From assembly GCA_031255325.1 (NCBI GenBank), contig JAIRST010000007.1, forward strand, positions 1 through 19,183: DNA of 19,183 nucleotides. Direction: 5' to 3'. This DNA comes from Holosporales bacterium. GTDB lineage: Bacteria > Pseudomonadota > Alphaproteobacteria > UBA3830 > JAIRMZ01. The first letter of the stretch is position 1. Each line of letters starts with the position of its first letter. This document shows positions 1-7,251 of the stretch, piece after piece. Under the pieces are notes generated by a model, which did not search any database, had not been told where the DNA came from, and saw nothing but the letters and a program-made list of their open reading frames with translations. Both the position numbers and the translations under genes were made by a program.

Positions 1-148
1 TTCACCCTAGGGCTTCTGTCTTCCTTTTCTCAAATCCCAAAATTCCGCCCCTCCTCCATAATGATATATCCTGTACTTCTAAAAATTCCCCACCTCCAAT
101 CCCTCTAAAATCTAATATAGTTTTCAATCTCGCTCCCATCAAGTTAAT
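1..148. other. Non-coding stretch downstream of the ftsZ end
   Basis: Together with the doubtful small ORF next to it, this forms about 400 bases after ftsZ without a recognisable gene. The + strand is strongly pyrimidine-rich, with many short C and T runs, so the minus strand is purine-rich. The minus-strand frames reaching the window edge are closed by stop codons, and the + strand gives only ORFs of under about 20 codons. I see no tRNA cloverleaf, no hairpin followed by a T-run, and no repeat array. It is probably intergenic or degraded DNA, but the window edge prevents seeing the next gene. Confidence 0.5.
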
Positions 149-361
149 TCAAATGCCCCTTGTTCTAAAGAAAAAAGACTCTTCGCTTACGACCGAATTG
201 ATTTGCTTCCTTAAATAGACCGATATTTTTCCATACTGTGCTCTGTCGCCCATAACAAGTCCTTTGCCTGCAAACGCTGCAACAAAATAAACCAAAATAA
301 GAAACGCCTTATGTTTGCTACCTGAAAAAAGAAATTCCACGGTGCAAAAAACAAATCTCAA
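149..361 (-). CDS. Doubtful 70-codon ORF, unrecognised product
   Basis: I do not recognise this ORF. It opens with TTG 36 bases after the ftsZ stop. The nearest Shine-Dalgarno-like AAGGA lies 13 bases upstream, which is too far. The translation has one hydrophobic stretch at about residues 20-34, like a signal anchor or lipid-facing helix. A polar, basic second half with repeated aromatic residues follows. No domain or motif is visible. It could be a small membrane protein, the remnant of a larger gene, or a chance frame in AT-rich DNA. The lpxC gene that often follows ftsZ in Gram-negative bacteria is not recognisable here. The call is kept only because it is the longest frame in an otherwise empty stretch. 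Confidence 0.2.
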   Translation of the reverse strand: MRFVFCTVEFLFSGSKHKAFLILVYFVAAFAGKGLVMGDRAQYGKISVYLRKQINSVVSEESFFFRTRGI

Positions 362-397
362 ACGTTGATTGCGATCCTTACGTCAATTCCGTAAAAC

Positions 398-1852
398 TTA
401 TTTCCGCCTTAGAAAAGCAGGAATATCCAAGTCATCCTCAGGCTTTACAAGAACTTCTTTATCCACGGAAAGCTTTTCTGGGAATGTTTTGTTGGAAACT
501 TGAGGGGCAGATGATTGCCGCCGCATACCCGTTAAACGCTCAAAAAGCGAGAGACTTTTTCGTTTGGGTTCTTCTTTTTGTATTTCGGATAACAGCGGAA
601 CTGAAATTTTTTCTTCAGCAGAAACAGAATTGTCTTCTTTTTCAGAAACCTGCTCCAATGTATTTATGCCAGTGGTAGGAGAAGAGTTTATCCATTCGTC
701 GCTGGAAACAGCGGACATCGGCGTGGTAAAGCTTCCCTTTTCTCCTACAACAGAAGAAACTTCTTTCGCAGAATCAGAACGATTAGCGACCAACCGAGAT
801 CGTGTTCCTCCCCCATCAATACCAGTTGCTACAACAGAAACAGTAACTGTACCGTTTGCGTTTTCATCGAATATTGCTCCAAAAATAATATTGGCTTCGG
901 GATCGACCTCTTCTCTGATACGATTAGCTGCTTCGTCTACTTCGTAAAGAGTCATATCCAATCCACCAGTCACATTAATGAGGACGCTTAGGGCTCCCTT
1001 CATAGAAACATCGTCAAGAAGTGGATTAGAAATAGCCGCCTCGGCAGCATCCAAAGCACGACGTTCCCCTGTCGCACTCCCAGATCCCATCATCGCTTTG
1101 CCCTGTTCGCGCATGACAGACCGAATGTCGGCAAAATCAAGATTAATAAGGCCAGGCATGACCATTAGATCCGTTACACCTCGCACAGCAGCTCCCAGCA
1201 CATCGTCCGCTTTCTTAAAAGCGCTCGCAAAAGTCGTTTTTTCATCTGCTACGCGAAATAAGTTTTGGTTAGGAATGATGATGAGTGTATCGACATACTG
1301 CTGAAGCTCTTCAATTCCTTTTTCTGCCGTTCGCATTCGGTGCGTTCCTTCAAAATGAAAAGGCTTTGTCACAACACCAATGGTAAGAATACCTTGCTCA
1401 CGGGCAAGCTGTGCTACAACAGGGGCAGCCCCAGTTCCGGTTCCTCCTCCCATACCAGCAGTAACAAAAACCATGTCGCTTTGATGAAGGTAGCCTTGAA
1501 TTTCATCGAGAACCTCTTCAGCAGAGGCACGACCAACATCCGGACGAGACCCAGCTCCAAGACCTCGGGTCACATTCGACCCTAACTGAATGCGATTTTC
1601 CGCTAAAGATTGGGCTAAAGCCTGGGCATCTGTGTTCGCAACGACAAAGTCTACCCCCTCAAGCTTTAGGCGAATCATGTTATTAACAGCATTGCCTCCT
1701 GCTCCACCAACCCCCATAACGGTAATACGAGGACGTAGATTTTCAGGAACAAGAGTAGGCTCAGAAATAGGTTGTGACGATACAGACGGAGTAATTGACG
1801 CTACTTTCTTCTCAGTAAAATTCCCTTTTGGCATCTCTTGTTCTCTAGTCAT
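398..1852 (-). CDS. ftsZ: Cell division protein FtsZ (tubulin-like GTPase)
   Basis: FtsZ polymerises at midcell in a GTP-dependent way and recruits the divisome. The 484-residue product has the nucleotide-binding GGAGGNAV loop at about residues 49-56. The tubulin signature GGGTGTG is at 135-141, and the T7 loop NLDFAD, which completes the GTPase site of the next subunit, is at 237-242. A long low-complexity linker follows from about 350. The protein ends in the conserved DLDIPAFLRRK peptide that binds FtsA and other partners; its LDIPAFLRR form is typical of alphaproteobacteria. The ATG at 1852 is preceded by GGAGA at a 6-base spacing. About 42 residues precede the core, longer than the usual 10-20, and Met7 is an alternative start. 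It is the last recognisable gene of the cluster and probably has its own promoter in the 74-base gap after ftsA. Confidence 0.98.
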   Translation of the reverse strand: MTREQEMPKGNFTEKKVASITPSVSSQPISEPTLVPENLRPRITVMGVGGAGGNAVNNMIRLKLEGVDFVVANTDAQALAQSLAENRIQLGSNVTRGLGAGSRPDVGRASAEEVLDEIQGYLHQSDMVFVTAGMGGGTGTGAAPVVAQLAREQGILTIGVVTKPFHFEGTHRMRTAEKGIEELQQYVDTLIIIPNQNLFRVADEKTTFASAFKKADDVLGAAVRGVTDLMVMPGLINLDFADIRSVMREQGKAMMGSGSATGERRALDAAEAAISNPLLDDVSMKGALSVLINVTGGLDMTLYEVDEAANRIREEVDPEANIIFGAIFDENANGTVTVSVVATGIDGGGTRSRLVANRSDSAKEVSSVVGEKGSFTTPMSAVSSDEWINSSPTTGINTLEQVSEKEDNSVSAEEKISVPLLSEIQKEEPKRKSLSLFERLTGMRRQSSAPQVSNKTFPEKLSVDKEVLVKPEDDLDIPAFLRRK

Positions 1853-1872
1853 TTTATCTCCACACTTTCAAT

Positions 1873-1886
1873 GTAGCGCGAGCCAC
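1873..1886 (-). promoter_or_regulatory. Short hairpin in the ftsZ leader
   Basis: On the transcribed strand the sequence reads GTGGC-TCGC-GCTAC. It can form a 5-bp stem containing one G-U pair and a 4-base loop. Flanking CAAT and ATTG could extend it across an asymmetric bulge. It lies between the putative TATAAT box and the ftsZ Shine-Dalgarno sequence. It might affect leader stability or translation, but a stem this short can arise by chance. Confidence 0.25.
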
Positions 1887-1906
1887 CTTTTAATTGAGTT
1901 TTGATT

Positions 1907-1912
1907 ATTATA
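1907..1912 (-). promoter_or_regulatory. Putative -10 box of an ftsZ promoter
   Basis: The minus strand carries a perfect TATAAT about 55 bases upstream of the ftsZ ATG, just after the ftsA stop codon. It sits inside the only sizeable intergenic gap of the cluster. The matching -35 is weak: TTTGTA-like sequence overlaps the end of ftsA at a spacing of about 15 bases. A separate ftsZ promoter is common in other bacteria, which supports the call. Spacing and -35 quality keep it tentative. Confidence 0.4.
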
Positions 1913-1926
1913 GAAAAAAGTGTTTT

Positions 1927-3156
1927 TTACAAATTCTTCTTAATCCAGTTCCAAATTCCTTTAAATCCTTCCTGCTGGTCATTTTGGTTTTCATGGGGTA
2001 AATAGTCTTGGTGGTTGCCGATAAAGTATCGAACCAGCCCTAAAACGGTTGAAAAACAAGGAGAAAGGTCACCAGTGTATAAAATTTTTTGAAACTTCTC
2101 CATACGCACCTGTTTATCAAGAAAAGTACTTGTTAAATCCCGTACTCCAGGTAATTGACTTCCCCCTCCAGTAAGAACAAGGCGACGTCCGAAAACGGCA
2201 GGAAAAGCGGTTAATTGATGCCGTAATAGGTCAAGAACCTCTTCAATACGAGGACGAACAATACGCACAAGAAGAGATTTTTGAACCTGTTGCAATGGAA
2301 CGGAGCATTGATCTCCGGAACCAGGAATAAGGACAAGTTCTCGTTCATCCATTGAGGAAAGCAAACATGAACCATACACTGTTTTCGCCCGTTCCGCATT
2401 CATTAAGCTTGTACTCAATCCATAAGCTAAATCTTTCGTAACGTGATACCCCCCCAAGGGAATAGCGCCTATACCAGCAAGGACACCCCCTTTAAAAAGG
2501 GCAAAAGATGAGGTTTGCCCCCCTAAATCTAAAACTGTTACTCCAAGTTGCAGCTCATCGTCGTTCAAAAGAGCTAAACTAAAAGCATAAGGAGCCGCAA
2601 CAAATCCGGCACAATCCAAATGACATCCTGAAATAACAACACGCAAGGTATTCAACACAGAACGCGACGCAGCAATAAAATGTGCTGTTACGCTGAGCTC
2701 TTTTCCTATCATCCCACGTGGATCTTCAATCCCTTCGATTTCATCAACGGTATACGCCAAAGGAATAGCATGCAGGATTTCAAGATTATCATAATGTTCA
2801 AAGGGATTGTTTTCCGTAAGAACACGAATAATATCCGCATCGGTAATAGCTTTTCTATCAATAGAAATTTTATGCTCAGCAAAGGCAGTTTTTAAAACCA
2901 CCCCCGGAACAGCGACAAGAAGCGCATGTACAGTGCGTTCTGCTTCTTCTTCTGCCGCTTCAAGAGCGCGTAGAATAGCTTGTTGTGCAGCCTCCACATC
3001 AACAATTTGTCCTGCTTTTATGCCTGCGGAAGCATAGTGTCCAAGACCAAGAACCTTGATAATATCTTCTTGTGTGTGCGCAATGCAGCAACAAATCTTC
3101 GTACTTCCGATATCGAGAAAGGCTATATCACGAAGTCGGTAAGGGGATTTTACCAT
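1927..3156 (-). CDS. ftsA: Cell division protein FtsA (actin-like ATPase, FtsZ membrane tether)
   Basis: FtsA is an actin-fold protein that anchors FtsZ filaments to the inner membrane and signals to septal synthases. The 409-residue product shows the phosphate-1 motif DIGSTK at 15-20, phosphate-2 DLGGQTS at 210-216 and the adenosine motif TGGGSQLPG at 329-337. The FtsA-specific 1C subdomain lies at roughly 85-165. The last 13 residues (GFKGIWNWIKKNL) form a typical amphipathic membrane-targeting helix. The ATG at 3156 has AAAGGAG 9 bases upstream and overlaps the end of ftsQ by 29 bases. That suggests translational coupling between ftsQ and ftsA. Nothing appears missing. Confidence 0.97.
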   Translation of the reverse strand: MVKSPYRLRDIAFLDIGSTKICCCIAHTQEDIIKVLGLGHYASAGIKAGQIVDVEAAQQAILRALEAAEEEAERTVHALLVAVPGVVLKTAFAEHKISIDRKAITDADIIRVLTENNPFEHYDNLEILHAIPLAYTVDEIEGIEDPRGMIGKELSVTAHFIAASRSVLNTLRVVISGCHLDCAGFVAAPYAFSLALLNDDELQLGVTVLDLGGQTSSFALFKGGVLAGIGAIPLGGYHVTKDLAYGLSTSLMNAERAKTVYGSCLLSSMDERELVLIPGSGDQCSVPLQQVQKSLLVRIVRPRIEEVLDLLRHQLTAFPAVFGRRLVLTGGGSQLPGVRDLTSTFLDKQVRMEKFQKILYTGDLSPCFSTVLGLVRYFIGNHQDYLPHENQNDQQEGFKGIWNWIKKNL

Positions 3157-3922
3157 AATTGGGGACTCCTTTCATACGCACAATTATCTTACCCGGAAAA
3201 CGCAGGTCAATATATTGTAACGGACGCCCTAAGATCCCTTCGTTCTTCTGCAAAGTATCTAAAAAACGTAGCGCTCCTTCTTCATTTCCTTCTGGCAAGC
3301 GAACACATATCTTTTCTGATAAGAAAATATCCCAACGTCTGTTTCCAATCCAAGTTGCCGAAATAAAGCGCTGATGCAATTGTGGAAACTGCTCCAATAT
3401 CGATACAAGGGACGCAGCTATTTGTGGAGCTCCTTCTCCAACCACCATAGGAAGGTGCGCAAACTGTTCAACAAATTCTGTTCCCAATAAAGCCCCTTCT
3501 GCATCAATCAGCTGTAAATCATGCTGATTTTGCCATAAAGCAATAGGAAGGCGCTCTGCTACACGAATATAAAGCGTAGAGGGTAACTTGCGCTGTACAA
3601 TAGCCGAACGTATCCATGGAAAGGCTTCTAAATCTTTGCGAATCCCCTCAATATCTAACGAAAAAATACAAGGATTGTTTACAGCCGCTAAATGCCGATG
3701 CACAATGTTGACATCAACTTTTTCGCACCCTTCTATAATGACGTTTTCAATGGCAAACCCAAAATCAGCTAAAAAAGTAGATAGTTCTGAACAAATTTTG
3801 CCGTATAAACCGAAATACGCCCAGAACACCACTATCGCGCTAAGTCCGGTCAGAACTCCAAGCCATTTTAAGAATCGTTTGGTAAGGAAATTCTGCTTTT
3901 TTCGTTTCCGGTGTTTCGCCAT
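3128..3922 (-). CDS. ftsQ: Cell division protein FtsQ
   Basis: FtsQ is a bitopic inner-membrane divisome protein that bridges the cytoplasmic FtsZ-side and periplasmic FtsW/FtsI-side components. The 264-residue product starts with a very basic cytoplasmic segment (about residues 1-19). One transmembrane helix follows at about 20-40. A POTRA domain runs from roughly residue 56 to 125, where the pattern of V-x-I-x-G and F-P-W-x-x-x-A and the PSTLYIRV strand are recognisable. A beta-domain follows. The gene begins 3 bases after ddl and its last 29 bases overlap ftsA. The Shine-Dalgarno sequence is weak, so translation may depend on coupling to ddl. Sequence conservation of FtsQ is low in general, but context and architecture agree. 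Confidence 0.93.
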   Translation of the reverse strand: MAKHRKRKKQNFLTKRFLKWLGVLTGLSAIVVFWAYFGLYGKICSELSTFLADFGFAIENVIIEGCEKVDVNIVHRHLAAVNNPCIFSLDIEGIRKDLEAFPWIRSAIVQRKLPSTLYIRVAERLPIALWQNQHDLQLIDAEGALLGTEFVEQFAHLPMVVGEGAPQIAASLVSILEQFPQLHQRFISATWIGNRRWDIFLSEKICVRLPEGNEEGALRFLDTLQKNEGILGRPLQYIDLRFPGKIIVRMKGVPNYGKIPLPTS

Positions 3923-3925
3923 CTT

Positions 3926-4852
3926 TTAACGATCACATTGTGCTTGTTCAAGAATCCATTGGACGAGGTCGTTAAACGTTATTCCTGCATGGCGGGCTTG
4001 CTCAGGCAGCAAAGATGTTGGTGTCATTCCGGGTTGCGTATTAATCTCGAGAACAAATAAATCCTTAGGAACAGAAGCTTGTGAATTATAGCGCAAATCA
4101 ACACGTATTGCTCCGCGGCATTTTAAAGCGGTGCGCGCTTGAAGAGCATAATTCATCGCTCTCTGACGCACTTCTGCAGACAGATAGGCCTCAACAACAT
4201 GCTCCGCCAGCCCATCGGTGTATTTCGTTTTATAGTCATAAAACGCATGTTTAGGAATGATTTCCATCACTCCAAGAGCACGCTCCCCCAGAATACTTAC
4301 AACAAGCTCCCGCCCCGGAATGTACTCCTCTAAAAGTACTTTGTTTTTAAACTGCCATGTTTTATGAAGAGCGTATAGGTCTGTTTCTTGAGTGACGATA
4401 TAGACTCCTACACTAGAGCCTTCATTGATGGGTTTTAAAATGAAAGGTCTTATAAAAGGATCTTTTTTTAAAATTTCTTCCCAAGAAAGTACCTTCCCTT
4501 TGGGGGTTGGAATTCCAGCTTCTTGAAAAAGAGCCTTAGAGATCTCTTTGTCCATCGCGAGAGCCGAAGCAAGAACACCACAGTGCGTATAAGGAATCCT
4601 TAAGAGTTCCAGTACACCTTGTACGGTACCATCTTCTCCTGGCGTTCCATGCAGCGCATTAACAACACCACAAGGAGCAAAAGCTTCCAGAGCGCAAATC
4701 CATCCATCCTCTTTTGGGTCAAACGTAGTGACATCATACCCCAACGTTTGTAAGGCTGAAACATAAGCTTTTCCAGACACAAGAGAAACATCCCTTTCAA
4801 AGCTTGTTCCTCCTGAAAGGACAGCTATGCGTTTTTTCTCAGCTTGCGACAT
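3926..4852 (-). CDS. ddl: D-alanine--D-alanine ligase
   Basis: Ddl is the ATP-grasp ligase that joins two D-alanines in the cytoplasm; MurF then adds the dipeptide to the peptidoglycan precursor. The 308 residues match the DdlB class in length. Visible landmarks are the N-terminal GGTSFERDVSL (Glu19 is the conserved catalytic acid) and HGTPGEDG at 68-75. SSVGV is at 146-150, the omega-loop YDYKTKY at 205-211 and the metal-binding EINTQPGMT at 269-277. The omega-loop tyrosine argues for D-Ala-D-Ala rather than D-Ala-D-lactate synthesis. The ATG lies 5 bases after murB, and an AAAGGG-like Shine-Dalgarno sequence overlaps the murB end. It is the usual ligase of the murB-ddl-ftsQ block. Confidence 0.97.
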   Translation of the reverse strand: MSQAEKKRIAVLSGGTSFERDVSLVSGKAYVSALQTLGYDVTTFDPKEDGWICALEAFAPCGVVNALHGTPGEDGTVQGVLELLRIPYTHCGVLASALAMDKEISKALFQEAGIPTPKGKVLSWEEILKKDPFIRPFILKPINEGSSVGVYIVTQETDLYALHKTWQFKNKVLLEEYIPGRELVVSILGERALGVMEIIPKHAFYDYKTKYTDGLAEHVVEAYLSAEVRQRAMNYALQARTALKCRGAIRVDLRYNSQASVPKDLFVLEINTQPGMTPTSLLPEQARHAGITFNDLVQWILEQAQCDR

Positions 4853-4857
4853 GGATA

Positions 4858-5796
4858 TTACCCTTTATCCTGAACCATTTTCCCCCAATCTGTTACAATA
4901 GGAGAAGCCGTGCCTAAACGTACAATTTCCCATTCAAGATTGATGCCTGTATTCTGACGCACTTTAGCGCGAATTTCTTCTCCTAAAGACTCAATATCTG
5001 CTGCTGAAGCTTGATCGACATTCATAAGGAAATTTGTATGCTTTTCCGAAACACAGGCTCCTCCTTTACGCATTCCACGAAATCCAGCAGATTCGATCAC
5101 CTCCCACGCTTTCTTTCCTTCTGGATTCTTAAAAGCACTTCCTGCTGTATATCCTTCTGGCTGATGCGCTGCACGCAGGGTACGTAGCTCCTCTGCGCAC
5201 TTTAAAATTAAATTAGGGGCCAGCACATTTCCGCGTACCCATGCCCGTACAATGATCCAATCTTTTGGAATAGTACTTTTCCGATAGCTTAATTCTAGCT
5301 CTTGTGCTTGCATCCAGTGTACACGACCTTGGAAATCTAAGGCTTCAGCTTCGATGAGAATGTCTTTTATCTCTTTTCCGAAGCATCCTGCATTCATAAG
5401 AATGCTTCCTCCCATGGTTCCGGGAATTGTGGATAAAAATTCAAATCCAGAAACACCTTGATGCGCTGCTTTTTCCGCAAATCCTGCAACAAGTACACCT
5501 GCTCCTACTTCGAAAGTCGTTCCCTCTTTGAAAATACGCTTAAACCAATTTCCTAGATGGATGACAACACCAGGAATGCCGCCATCTCGTATTAATACAT
5601 TCGACCCTGCTCCCAGCATAGTTACAGGAATAGATTTGGGGCGTTTGCGCAAAAAGTGAATTAAATCATCGCTATCCGCCGGCTCAAAGAAAACTTCTGC
5701 ATTGCCCCCAACATGAAAATATGTCATGGAACTTAAAGGAATCTGCGCTTCCATTCTCCCTCGAACAGAGGGAAGGTATTTTAATAAATCCGTCAT
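4858..5796 (-). CDS. murB: UDP-N-acetylenolpyruvoylglucosamine reductase MurB
   Basis: MurB is an FAD-dependent, NADPH-using reductase that converts UDP-GlcNAc-enolpyruvate to UDP-MurNAc in the cytoplasm. The 312-residue protein has the FAD-binding GAGSNVL at 62-68 and PGTMGG at 125-130. SYRKS is at 170-174 and the GSAFKNP segment at 219-225 carries the catalytic serine. At 312 residues it lacks the insertion seen in E. coli-type MurB, so it resembles the shorter type II form. The start codon directly follows the murC stop (TAGATG), which implies tight translational coupling. MurA, which makes its substrate, is not in this window. Confidence 0.97.
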   Translation of the reverse strand: MTDLLKYLPSVRGRMEAQIPLSSMTYFHVGGNAEVFFEPADSDDLIHFLRKRPKSIPVTMLGAGSNVLIRDGGIPGVVIHLGNWFKRIFKEGTTFEVGAGVLVAGFAEKAAHQGVSGFEFLSTIPGTMGGSILMNAGCFGKEIKDILIEAEALDFQGRVHWMQAQELELSYRKSTIPKDWIIVRAWVRGNVLAPNLILKCAEELRTLRAAHQPEGYTAGSAFKNPEGKKAWEVIESAGFRGMRKGGACVSEKHTNFLMNVDQASAADIESLGEEIRAKVRQNTGINLEWEIVRLGTASPIVTDWGKMVQDKG

Positions 5797-7242
5797 CTAT
5801 TTTTTCTCTTTATACTGTGTTGTAAACTCCTCCGCAAAGGCATGCGCCCAGTGACTAACCGTTCCTGCTCCTAAAAAAACGACTGTATCACCTGCTTTTA
5901 AATACGGAAGAACAGCTGCTTTTAAATCCTCAGGAGAAGCGCTATAGCCAACCGATAGACTGCGTTCTTGTGCTGCATTAACGAGCTCTAAACTTCCAAT
6001 GCCTGTGATAGGAGATTCTCCCGCTGTATACAGAGGAGTAACAAACGTGCGATCAGCAAAACATAAGACATCTAGAAATTCAGGAAAAAGATTTTTAAGA
6101 CGCGTATAACGATGGGGCTGAATAACCGCCCATAAGCATCCTGATGTCATGGCTCGCGCAGCATCAAGTGTTGCCCGTATTTCCACAGGGTGATGTCCAT
6201 AGTCGTCGATAATACGCACGTTCCCAGCTTCTGCCAAAATCGTAAAGCGTCGGCTTACCCCCATAAAAGCCTTAAAAGCAAGCCTTAAATCCTCAGGTGC
6301 AAGTTTCAGTTCCAGTGCGAGTGCCACTACTGCAAGAGCATTCTGAATGTTATGTTTTCCCATCATTGGGAGAAAAAAATCCGACCATGCGGCACGTTGT
6401 GTCGTATGGGCAAGGCGTTCTGGGTACCTTGCCACGCATTTTTCAGAAAACTGTACAGAAAATCTGATGCCTCGGGCTTCTAGCTGGTATTTTCCCGCAA
6501 AAACATCTGCTTGCGGCAAAAAACCATACGTTATGACGCGTCGATCCGTTGTTTGGCGAGCGAGAGAAGCAACAACAGGATGATCGGCGCATAAAATAGC
6601 CATTCCATAAAAGGGGATGTTAGAGATAAATTGTCCAAATGCCGCAATAAGCGTGTCATAGTTTTTAAAATGATCAACATGCTCGGGATCGATGTTTGTA
6701 ACAATGCAAATTGTTGCCGGAAGTTTTGAAAATGATCCATCAGATTCGTCTGCTTCAACGACAATCCATTCTCCCGCGCCTAGGCGGGCATTACTTCCGT
6801 AAGCATTGATAATGCCGCCATTGACAACAGTAGGATCTAATCCCGCTTGATCAAGTAAAGCTGCTGCCAGTGAGGTTGTTGTCGTCTTCCCGTGACTGCC
6901 TGCCACGGCAATAGCACGTCGTAAACGCATGAGCTCTCCAAGCATTTCTGCGCGACGCACGACAGGAATCCCCAGGTCTCGGGCATGAACCAATTCGGTA
7001 TTATCTTTAGCAATAGCAGATGAAACGACAACGGCAGCAGCATCTTGGACGTGTACCGCTTTATGCCCAATAAATACCGGTATCCCCAAGCGACTTAGTC
7101 GCCGCACATTAGCATTCTCGTCTAAATCACTTCCCTGGACACTGTATCCGAGATTATGCATAACCTCGGCAATGCCGCTCATACCGATACCTCCTATGCC
7201 AACAAAATGAATTGTTCCAATTGTTACCGGGAACCCTTTCAT
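5797..7242 (-). CDS. murC: UDP-N-acetylmuramate--L-alanine ligase MurC
   Basis: MurC is the first Mur ligase and adds L-alanine to UDP-MurNAc using ATP. The 481-residue protein has the UDP-binding Rossmann motif GIGGIGMSG at 15-23. The P-loop GSHGKTTTT is at 115-123, and the DDYGHHP motif of the C-terminal domain and a GAGT segment near the end are present. All three Mur-ligase domains appear present. The ATG at 7242 has GAGGA about 7 bases upstream and follows the murG stop by 9 bases. The gene ends exactly where murB begins. No oddities seen. Confidence 0.98.
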   Translation of the reverse strand: MKGFPVTIGTIHFVGIGGIGMSGIAEVMHNLGYSVQGSDLDENANVRRLSRLGIPVFIGHKAVHVQDAAAVVVSSAIAKDNTELVHARDLGIPVVRRAEMLGELMRLRRAIAVAGSHGKTTTTSLAAALLDQAGLDPTVVNGGIINAYGSNARLGAGEWIVVEADESDGSFSKLPATICIVTNIDPEHVDHFKNYDTLIAAFGQFISNIPFYGMAILCADHPVVASLARQTTDRRVITYGFLPQADVFAGKYQLEARGIRFSVQFSEKCVARYPERLAHTTQRAAWSDFFLPMMGKHNIQNALAVVALALELKLAPEDLRLAFKAFMGVSRRFTILAEAGNVRIIDDYGHHPVEIRATLDAARAMTSGCLWAVIQPHRYTRLKNLFPEFLDVLCFADRTFVTPLYTAGESPITGIGSLELVNAAQERSLSVGYSASPEDLKAAVLPYLKAGDTVVFLGAGTVSHWAHAFAEEFTTQYKEKK

Positions 7243-7251
7243 GCAAAATCC

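Noticed and set aside
281..300. Two copies of a CAAAATAA-like 10-mer as a tandem repeat or CRISPR-like unit
   Set aside because: Only two short low-complexity copies exist, with no spacer structure.
378..394. TTACG/CGTAA stem after ftsZ as an intrinsic terminator
   Set aside because: The stem is only 5 bp and is not followed by a T-run on the minus strand.
564..947. Long + strand open frames opposite ftsZ, and similar ones opposite other genes
   Set aside because: They are antisense to strongly conserved coding frames, lack recognisable domains and look like codon-bias shadows.
4463..4469. In-frame A AAA AAA heptamer in ddl as a frameshift site
   Set aside because: The ddl frame continues intact with all motifs, and nothing downstream suggests an alternative product. 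It serves as a reminder that A-tracts are common here by composition.
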